From IMG/VR virus record IMGVR_UViG_3300027733_001717, positions 1 to 29,414 of that record: a stretch of DNA of 29,414 nucleotides; one strand, given 5' to 3'. Numbering within the stretch: position 1 is the first letter of the stretch; each line of letters begins with the position of its first letter. Shown piece by piece: positions 23,520-29,414 of this stretch. The stretch is from a virus. The position numbers were made by a program, and so were the translations under genes. Under the pieces are notes generated by a model. It was not told where the DNA came from, did no database searches, and saw only the letters and a program-made list of their open reading frames with translations.

Positions 23520-25949
23520 ATGAGAACAATTAATTCACCCGGCGTACAAATAACAGAAATTGATTTAAGCAATTACGCACAACCATCAATAGGTACAAAT
23601 GTATTTATTGCTGGTTTTGCTGATAGCGGACCTATAGATGAAGTCGTTCAAGTTCAAGGAGTAACTGATCTTGAAGAAATTTACGGCAACCCTAAAACAG
23701 CTGCTGAAGCTTATTTTCAAGAAAGTTGCAAACAAATTCTTTCATCACCAGGCAATTTATACTGCACTCGTCTACCTTACGGCTCAGGAGCTGGTGAAGG
23801 TTTTGCTGAACAGTATAGTGCCTTACTCTTTCCTGCTACGTCAAGTATAAGCAATCTTTACACAGCTACAAGCACAATACAAGTACAATCTATTCGTATT
23901 ACAGGTGAAGAAGGGATTGAAAGTGTTGATTTTAATTCTGGTATTAGTGTTGAAACAATTGTTAAAACAAAAAGTAATTTAACTGTAGGTGGTGAAAACA
24001 CAACTTACACAATAGAAGGTACAAAGACTATTAACATAGAAGGCATTGACACGCAAGTATTGTCGATCTCTACTGTATCTGTAAGCTATGAATCAACACC
24101 AGGTGATACGATTATTGAAATCGGTGTCCCGCGTCAAGTTACACTAACGCTTGACGAATATCAAGAAATAACTAATGGCGAGTTTGAGTGGACTGAAGTG
24201 CTTGACGCTGCAGGTGCTGAACCTCAACTTAATCTATATGACACCCCCACGATGGACAACGTCGCGTTTGTTATATTAAACACTAGTAAATCTACTAATA
24301 ATGAAAAAGGCGGAGGTTATTATATCAGTCTTGCTGATAACACTAACTTCGGCCCTCAATCAGATTATGATTCTATTTTAGGTGTTAAAGGTCTTTCTGC
24401 CAACAATTCTGCTCTTAAAGATGCTGAAGACGATTCGTTAAATGTAGATTTTGGTCAAGTTGAAATACCTGCATCTAGATTTACAGTTGCTCTACAAAGT
24501 GCATATACAGATGCAAAAGCAAGTTTATCTAAGAATATCGAAACAATACCTAAGTTTAACTTCGGTGATGATTACTTCAGCGATAGCGTTGTCTTTAACG
24601 TACATAAGATAAGCACATCAAACTCACAACCAAACCTATTAAACATTAATATGGTTGAAGCTTATTTAGGTTCGTTTGATCACAACAAAAAGACAATAGC
24701 AGATTCAGGTGGTGTACAAAGAACTTTCTTCCTTGAAGATGTTATCAATAGAAATTCTACGAGAATTAAAATGATGGTAAATCCAGCAATTGCAAGAAAC
24801 ATTTCATGGACAGATAATCAAGGTAGTACATCCAACCCTGTTATAAAGGTTAGAGTTGCTGAAGAAGCTAAGTATTTATTTGCAGCAGGTGTGTATTTAC
24901 CACTTAACAGCAAAACAAACACAAAGGACTTAGGAAACGTAGCAGCAAAGCTTGAGCATGCACTTCGCCTAGTTGAGAATACAGATTCTTATACACTAGA
25001 TATAGTTGCAGATGCAGGTTTGTCTACGCTACATACTAATAGAGATATTGATGGTTCTTATGATGATTTAAAACGTCTTCCAACAGAACTATTATCTTTA
25101 GAAAATCCAGAAAGTACAGCTATAACATCATGGAGAGAAGTTTACAATGTTCTTGAAACATTTGCAGCAGAGACTCGTAAAGATTGTATGGCTATTGTAG
25201 ATCCTTTGAGACAATGCTTCTTGCGTGGCAATTCAAAGACTGCTGAACGTAGAGGAGCAAGCTTTACAGCTTCTGTTTATACACCTCTCAAGAATCTACT
25301 TGCAGCTTCTGATAATAACTACGTTGCTGCTTACGGTAACTGGGGCAAAGGTCAAAGCACAGCTTTAGATCGCAAGATGTGGCTGCCACTATCAGCGGCA
25401 GTTGCAGCTGTATATTGTAAGAATGATGCGATTGCTCAACCATGGTTTGCCCCTGCTGGTTTTACAAGAGGTAACCTAGCAGGCATTACTGACCTTGCAT
25501 GCAATCCAACACAAAAACAACGCGATAATTTATATACAATATCAATCAACCCTGTTGTATTTTTCCCAAATGAAGGTTTCATTGTATTCGGTCAAAAGAC
25601 ACTACAACATAAGCCTACAGCATTTGATAGAGTCAATGTAAGAAGATTATTCCTAACACTTGAAAGATCCACATTAAGAACACTTAAGTATTTTGTGTTC
25701 GAGCCTAATACAGTAATAACAAGAACACGCCTATTGAACACAATAGGTCCAATCTTTGCAGAAGCAAAACGTACACAAGGTGTTTATGATTATATGATTG
25801 TTTGTGATGATAGAAATAACACATCAGACAGTATAGATCGTAATGAACTAATTGTTGATATATATCTCAAGCCAGTAAAAGCTGCAGAGTTTATATTAGT
25901 TAACTTCATAGCAACTCGTACAGGTCAAGATTTCTCAGAATTGATATAA
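23520..25949 (+). CDS. 18: Tail sheath protein gp18
   Basis: Contractile sheath subunit, 809 residues, longer than T4 gp18 (659). The N-terminus is the sheath signature: SPGVQITEIDLSNY, then FIAGFADSGPIDE and YFQESCKQILSSPGNLYCTRL. The C-terminal domain is also typical (QPWFAPAGFTRG, VNVRRLFLTLERS and IVDIYLKPVKAAEFI), ending in a strand that exchanges with the neighbour in the assembled sheath. The extra roughly 150 residues lie in the middle third, a beta-rich, Thr/Ser-rich region (about 120-400) that probably forms surface domains. No SD is visible before the ATG. Confidence 0.96.
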   Translation: MRTINSPGVQITEIDLSNYAQPSIGTNVFIAGFADSGPIDEVVQVQGVTDLEEIYGNPKTAAEAYFQESCKQILSSPGNLYCTRLPYGSGAGEGFAEQYSALLFPATSSISNLYTATSTIQVQSIRITGEEGIESVDFNSGISVETIVKTKSNLTVGGENTTYTIEGTKTINIEGIDTQVLSISTVSVSYESTPGDTIIEIGVPRQVTLTLDEYQEITNGEFEWTEVLDAAGAEPQLNLYDTPTMDNVAFVILNTSKSTNNEKGGGYYISLADNTNFGPQSDYDSILGVKGLSANNSALKDAEDDSLNVDFGQVEIPASRFTVALQSAYTDAKASLSKNIETIPKFNFGDDYFSDSVVFNVHKISTSNSQPNLLNINMVEAYLGSFDHNKKTIADSGGVQRTFFLEDVINRNSTRIKMMVNPAIARNISWTDNQGSTSNPVIKVRVAEEAKYLFAAGVYLPLNSKTNTKDLGNVAAKLEHALRLVENTDSYTLDIVADAGLSTLHTNRDIDGSYDDLKRLPTELLSLENPESTAITSWREVYNVLETFAAETRKDCMAIVDPLRQCFLRGNSKTAERRGASFTASVYTPLKNLLAASDNNYVAAYGNWGKGQSTALDRKMWLPLSAAVAAVYCKNDAIAQPWFAPAGFTRGNLAGITDLACNPTQKQRDNLYTISINPVVFFPNEGFIVFGQKTLQHKPTAFDRVNVRRLFLTLERSTLRTLKYFVFEPNTVITRTRLLNTIGPIFAEAKRTQGVYDYMIVCDDRNNTSDSIDRNELIVDIYLKPVKAAEFILVNFIATRTGQDFSELI

Positions 25950-25990
25950 TCTAACAACATAAAATTAACTCATTAAACAACTAACATTTA

Positions 25991-25998
25991 GATAAATA
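25991..25998 (+). promoter_or_regulatory. Late-promoter-like motif before the tail tube gene
   Basis: GATAAATA is followed by TATAAT (25997-26002) two bases before the ATG at 26005. If it drives transcription, the message would begin about at the start codon. It is only weakly supported, because A/T-rich start regions throughout the window contain similar words. Confidence 0.3.
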
Positions 25999-26004
25999 TA
26001 ATAT

Positions 26005-26649
26005 ATGCCAGCAAACACAAATCAAACAATCGAAGACTTCTACGCTTTAGCTACGATGAAGGACTTTGCTCGCTTACATCAATTAAGAATAATTGATTGG
26101 CTTGACAAAGGATATTCAGTACTTGAGTCTGGAGAAGATCACATCGTATATCTTGAAACAGCCTCTCTACCTGGTAGAGAAATTGTAAACCAAGCTTTAC
26201 CTTTTATGGGTCTTGCGTTTAATGTTCCAGGTCTAGCTACTTACGCAGGTAGTGCAAGCTACGCAGTCACGCTCAGATGTGACTCTGACTACTACCTACG
26301 CAGAGTTGTAGAACATTTCACAAGAAGAGTATTTAACGATGCTACTTCCTGGGGTGACTACAATACACCAGGTCTACAACGTAACTACTTGACAATGCAA
26401 CAGATGAACAAGAACATGGAGCCAATTGGTGAGTATACACTCATTGGTGCTAACATTGTAAACACTGGAGCAATTCAATATAACTTAGGAGATACAGGGT
26501 CAATAGCTAAAGTTGATGCAGTACTGTCCTATCACTATTGGGTACCAGGTAATAACGGTAGCTCTGGTGCTTACCAAGGCACAATGGCTAAGCAACAAGC
26601 ATACGCTACACCACAACTTGGTGATGGTGTTCTTACAACATGGCAATAA
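26005..26649 (+). CDS. 19: Tail tube protein gp19
   Basis: Forms the inner tube of the tail; 214 residues (T4 gp19 is 163). It directly follows the sheath gene, as in T4. The sequence has the tube pattern: YALATMKDFARLHQLRI near the N-terminus, LETASLPGREI (residues 50-60), GLAFNVPGLATYAG and VTLRCDSDYYLRRV. It ends with NTGAIQYNLGDTGSIAKVD and SYHYW, a pattern similar to the closing Y-W strand of gp19. A second gene at 26709 has the same domain, so the tube gene is duplicated. A strong hairpin follows the stop codon. Confidence 0.82.
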   Translation: MPANTNQTIEDFYALATMKDFARLHQLRIIDWLDKGYSVLESGEDHIVYLETASLPGREIVNQALPFMGLAFNVPGLATYAGSASYAVTLRCDSDYYLRRVVEHFTRRVFNDATSWGDYNTPGLQRNYLTMQQMNKNMEPIGEYTLIGANIVNTGAIQYNLGDTGSIAKVDAVLSYHYWVPGNNGSSGAYQGTMAKQQAYATPQLGDGVLTTWQ

Positions 26650-26674
26650 GTTAAAAATTAATTACAACATACCT

Positions 26675-26717
26675 CATAAGCCCGTATTAAGTATCTTAAT
26701 ACGGGCTTATGATTTTT
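26675..26717 (+). terminator. Strong hairpin terminator that includes the next start codon
   Basis: CATAAGCCCGTATTAAG (26675-26691) pairs without mismatch with CTTAATACGGGCTTATG (26695-26711) around the loop TAT. T5 follows at 26713-26717. The last three paired bases are the ATG at 26709 of the next gene. It therefore ends the tube gene transcript, or lowers read-through, and hides the next start when folded. Confidence 0.8.
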
Positions 26718-27779
26718 CAGAGGAACACTCACAACAACGAACCCCCTACTTCTCAAGGATCAGCGTCTCCCTCGAGAAGATCTTTACTAGCACGCGCAAA
26801 CAATAGCAATAACGTTACCAATAATATATCAAATAGGTCTATAGGTATTGGTGCACAAAATAACACAACAATACAAACGGCCCTTCAACCTTTGGAAAGA
26901 GTTGAAAGACCAACATACACACAACCTGATTACCAGGCTCCACCTAGAACACAAGCTGATGGTACTCAGCACAACGGCCCTTCAACCTTTGAAAGAGTTG
27001 AAAGACCTGCTTATACACGACCTCTTTATCAAGCTGCTCCTCCAACTCAAGCAAACGGCACAAGACATAACGGCCCTTCAACCTTTGAAAGAGTTGAAAG
27101 ACCTGCTTATACACGACCCACTTATGAATCTAAGCCTTCCTCTCAGACAAATACTACCACACACAACGGACCTCCACCCAATAAAAAGGCAGGCAATCAA
27201 CCAGAAGTTGAAGTACCACCGGACCCTGGTACAACGTTTAGAATTGAAGATTTCTACGCCCTAGCTACTAAGGTAGATTTTGCAAGACTACATCAACTAC
27301 GAATTGTTGAATGGGTATGGTTTGGTAAGAGAGTAATACCTACAGATGATTACCATTTATATCTCGAAACAGCCTCTCTACCAGGCAGAGAGATTGGTAA
27401 CCTTTCTGTACCGTATATTGGCATGAATTTTAACGTACCAGGTCTAGCTTCATACAGCGGAGCTGCTGCATATAACGTTACGTTTAGATGTGATCAATCA
27501 TATCTGTTGAGAGATATCTTTGAACAACAAACTCGCACTACACACAACGACACGGATTCTAACGGCAACAACATGACACCAGGAGAAGACTCTTATTTGG
27601 TGTTAGGTTTAGTAGATAAACAATTAGAGATAATAAGAAACTACAAACTAGTAGGTGTACGTGTTATAAACACAGGTACGATACAATACAACTTAGGTGA
27701 TGCAGGTACAATAGCAAAATTAGATGTAACGCTTGCGTACCATTACTGGACTCAGGACCCAGTAGGTAAATCAATGTAA
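26709..27779 (+). CDS. Second tail tube-like protein with repeat-rich N-terminal extension
   Basis: 356 residues. Residues about 179-352 closely parallel the tube protein at 26005: IEDFYALAT, FARLHQLRI, LETASLPGREIGN, FNVPGLASYSGAA and NTGTIQYNLGDAGTIAKLD, ending YHYW. The first 178 residues are new: an Asn/Ser-rich, probably disordered head, then three 32-residue repeats (about 57-155) with core FERVERPAYTRP and many Pro, Gln and Thr, and a Pro-rich linker. It probably makes a tube variant carrying an exposed or unfolded arm, such as a tip, cap or adaptor. The start ATG is the end of a 17-base-pair hairpin, and no other in-frame ATG lies nearby. A tube paralog of this layout is not something I know from T4. 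Confidence 0.75.
   Translation: MIFQRNTHNNEPPTSQGSASPSRRSLLARANNSNNVTNNISNRSIGIGAQNNTTIQTALQPLERVERPTYTQPDYQAPPRTQADGTQHNGPSTFERVERPAYTRPLYQAAPPTQANGTRHNGPSTFERVERPAYTRPTYESKPSSQTNTTTHNGPPPNKKAGNQPEVEVPPDPGTTFRIEDFYALATKVDFARLHQLRIVEWVWFGKRVIPTDDYHLYLETASLPGREIGNLSVPYIGMNFNVPGLASYSGAAAYNVTFRCDQSYLLRDIFEQQTRTTHNDTDSNGNNMTPGEDSYLVLGLVDKQLEIIRNYKLVGVRVINTGTIQYNLGDAGTIAKLDVTLAYHYWTQDPVGKSM
26877..27178 (+). repeat. Three tandem 96-base coding repeats
   Basis: Units start at 26877, 26974 and 27070 and end before 27166, with a 13-base partial copy after. All begin ACGGCCCTTCAACCTTTG, and units two and three are nearly identical for about 40 bases. Unit one has an extra G (CTTTGGAAAG instead of CTTTGAAAG) and is 97 bases long. 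Its first 18 bases are therefore read in a different frame (TALQPL instead of NGPSTF) before returning to the common ERVERP reading. Confidence 0.9.
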
Positions 27780-27790
27780 ATTAAAGCAAA

Positions 27791-28459
27791 ATGAGCTCAA
27801 CAATACCAACAACACCATACTTTTTAAGAAACTTCTTAAGCAAACCAGTGGGAAGTATCCCAAGAGTGCCTGTATGGTCAATCACGTTTGATGCAATACC
27901 GTTAGATATAATTAAAAAGGTAAACGACTATCAAGTAGAGTTCGTTAAGCCACTTGAAGATGATGTGTTAGCAAAGCTAGTAGGCCCTATACTACACACA
28001 GGTCAAGGGTGTCTGTTTGCTCAGGGTATAACACTACCTGGCGACGGTATGACTGCCAATTTTGAAGGAACACAACAAGGTGGTCTGTTCAGAGAGGCAA
28101 TGAATCAAGGTAGAGATGATATAGGCAAAGTTAAAATTTCATTTCTCGATACTTCTATTAGTTTCGTAGAACATGTAATCCGCCCGTGGGCTGTAGTTAC
28201 TTCATTTTTGGGTTTAGTTGCTCGCAAAACTCAGTACAGAACAGTTATAAACGTTTATCGTTGGGGGTTAGGCAATGTATCAAAAACGCCTGTAATATAT
28301 CAACAATGGCACTTTTACGGAGCTTGCCCAGTCAATGTATCAAGTGAAGCTATAGAATATACAGTGCAAAGTGGTTTTATACGTAGAGACGTTGATTTTT
28401 CTTATCAGAAATACAAATATATACCAGGACCTGAAGGTACAAGTAGTTTTTTAACGTAA
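27791..28459 (+). CDS. Tail or baseplate structural protein (222 residues)
   Basis: Follows the tube paralog by 11 bases. Beta-rich, with aromatic residues and patterns shared by the tube-like proteins: FAQGITLPGDGMTANFEG, GKVKISFLDTSISFVEHVI followed by RPWAVV, TVINVYRWG and WHFYGACPVNVSSEA. Its position after the tube genes and before a baseplate gene fits a tube-baseplate junction protein (compare T4 gp48 and gp54), but the identity is not firm. No membrane segment or signal peptide is visible. It is likely a virion protein. Confidence 0.6.
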   Translation: MSSTIPTTPYFLRNFLSKPVGSIPRVPVWSITFDAIPLDIIKKVNDYQVEFVKPLEDDVLAKLVGPILHTGQGCLFAQGITLPGDGMTANFEGTQQGGLFREAMNQGRDDIGKVKISFLDTSISFVEHVIRPWAVVTSFLGLVARKTQYRTVINVYRWGLGNVSKTPVIYQQWHFYGACPVNVSSEAIEYTVQSGFIRRDVDFSYQKYKYIPGPEGTSSFLT

Positions 28460-28476
28460 CAACAATTAAATAAAGT

Positions 28477-29414
28477 GTGTTTAGGTTAAAAAGAACTATT
28501 AAACTAGCAGGTATTGATGTAGAAGTTTCAGAGATATCTTTTGAAACATACAAATCTATATTAAAACTTCTATTTAGAGCTGGTGACCCTCTTTTCTTGC
28601 AAAATAACTTAAACAATCTTTTATTACTAAGTACTAATTTAACTATAGAACAAATAAAACAACTTAATTGTATTGAGTTAATGGTATTATTAATTGAAAT
28701 ACGTATATTAAGTGTCGGTGCAGTACTTCAAATTTACGTACAAGAAGACGACAAAAAAGAAGTTGTAGAAAAACCACAAGAACAAATTGTTATACCACAG
28801 AAACCAATACAAGGGCATGTTAATGATGGTGATAATGTAGACATGGCAAGAGCGTCTTCAGTTGAGAAGCCAGATAATTCTAAAGAAGAGAAAAAGGGTG
28901 AAGAAGTTAAACAAACAACAACTCTTACTAAAAACCTTTACAATCTACAAGAAGATTTAATAACGTACAATCAAACATCATTATACACTCTTAATAAATT
29001 AAAGATATGTTTAAAAACACCTACACTAATTCAATTAAATGAAGATATTAATATTGTTGACTGTGTACGTTGGTTGGAAATGAACGGTAAGAGACTGTTG
29101 TTTAATTCAAATCAAAAAGAAAAATTCTTAGAAAGTTTACCATCTACTGTTACGCAAGAAATAACAAAAGTCATACCTATATACTTTACACGGTTTGAAA
29201 GTTATACATTAATTGATGTTGAGACAAAAGACAAACATACTAAGATAAATTTATCTTTAAGTTATGATTTTCTCGTACATATAATAAAACTACTCTTTGG
29301 CGACAATCTAGTAACTTTACATCAAAACTGCTTTAAATTGTCGCAATTTGCACATATTGATCTTAATTATATCAATAATTGCTCCCCGGGTGAAGCGTTT
29401 ATGTATATGAAAAT
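28477..29414 (+). CDS. Probable baseplate hub-region protein, 3' partial
   Basis: An open frame from GTG at 28477 to the right edge (312 full codons); the codon two before the GTG is a stop, and no upstream ATG is available. Begins VFRLKRTIKLAGIDVEV. A helical N-terminal domain (1-90) is followed by a hydrophilic charged linker (about 90-150, rich in Glu, Lys and Gln) and a second domain with LIQLNEDINIVDCVRWLEMN and VIPIYFTRFESYTLIDVE. It reaches FAHIDLNYINNCSPGEAFMYM at the edge. The combination resembles the T4 baseplate hub group (gp26 or gp51-like), an impression supported by the tail context. Low confidence in the name, good confidence in the gene. Confidence 0.55.
   Translation, partial: MFRLKRTIKLAGIDVEVSEISFETYKSILKLLFRAGDPLFLQNNLNNLLLLSTNLTIEQIKQLNCIELMVLLIEIRILSVGAVLQIYVQEDDKKEVVEKPQEQIVIPQKPIQGHVNDGDNVDMARASSVEKPDNSKEEKKGEEVKQTTTLTKNLYNLQEDLITYNQTSLYTLNKLKICLKTPTLIQLNEDINIVDCVRWLEMNGKRLLFNSNQKEKFLESLPSTVTQEITKVIPIYFTRFESYTLIDVETKDKHTKINLSLSYDFLVHIIKLLFGDNLVTLHQNCFKLSQFAHIDLNYINNCSPGEAFMYMK

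Noticed and set aside
26877-27178. Tandem repeats as a possible CRISPR array
   Set aside because: The repeats are contiguous, 96 bases long, without spacers, and lie inside a coding frame.
26848-27264. A 138-codon open frame inside the repeat region of the tube paralog
   Set aside because: It is another frame of the 96-base repeats, starts and ends without relation to neighbours, and the frame leading into the conserved tube domain is the other one.

Overview
The window is a continuous, AT-rich (roughly two thirds A+T by eye) piece of a T4-like contractile-tailed phage genome. Nearly every gene is on the + strand, genes are packed end to end with overlaps or a few bases between them, and the order follows T4 core modules: recombination nuclease 47-46, DNA polymerase 43, recombinase uvsX, helicase 41, helicase loader 59, ssDNA-binding protein 32, sliding clamp 45, large terminase 17, tail sheath 18, tail tube 19 and baseplate genes. 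No tRNA, integrase, insertion sequence or CRISPR array is visible. Start codons lack Shine-Dalgarno sequences and follow A/T-only stretches. This hints at a host that does not depend on SD pairing (Bacteroidota is one candidate), but the host cannot be fixed from this window.

Layout: 1-2583 gene 47 (5' end outside) and 46. 2590-5781 a glycosyltransferase, GDP-mannose 4,6-dehydratase and GDP-L-fucose synthase. 5800-8352 DNA polymerase. 8378-10054 a two-domain glycosyltransferase with a fucosyltransferase-like C-terminal half, a plausible consumer of the GDP-fucose made just upstream. 10049-10222 a small candidate minus-strand gene. 10259-13311 a nucleotide-modification block: a DpdA-like guanine transglycosylase, an N10-formyl-THF-type formyltransferase, a small unknown, a P-loop kinase-like protein and QueF (preQ0 reductase). 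13317-13697 an unknown gene followed by a clear terminator. 13792-18215 uvsX, 41, an unknown in the gene 33 position, 59 and 32. 18259-19092 FolE2. 19097-20993 an unknown, clamp 45 and two unknowns. 21062-29414 packaging and tail genes.

The main biological reading is that FolE2 (first step of 7-deazaguanine synthesis), QueF (preQ0 to preQ1), a DpdA-type transglycosylase (base exchange into DNA) and a formyltransferase beside it fit a pathway that puts preQ1, and perhaps formylated preQ1, into the phage DNA. The formyltransferase matches in position and type the proposed dPreQ1 formyltransferase DpdN. QueD, QueE and QueC are not in this window and would have to lie elsewhere or come from the host.

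A second theme is a GDP-fucose cassette flanked by two glycosyltransferases. A third is regulatory: perfect hairpins sit immediately upstream of, or across, the start codons of three genes (16316, 21062, 26709). The tail tube gene is duplicated, and the second copy carries an extra N-terminal region built of 96-base repeats.
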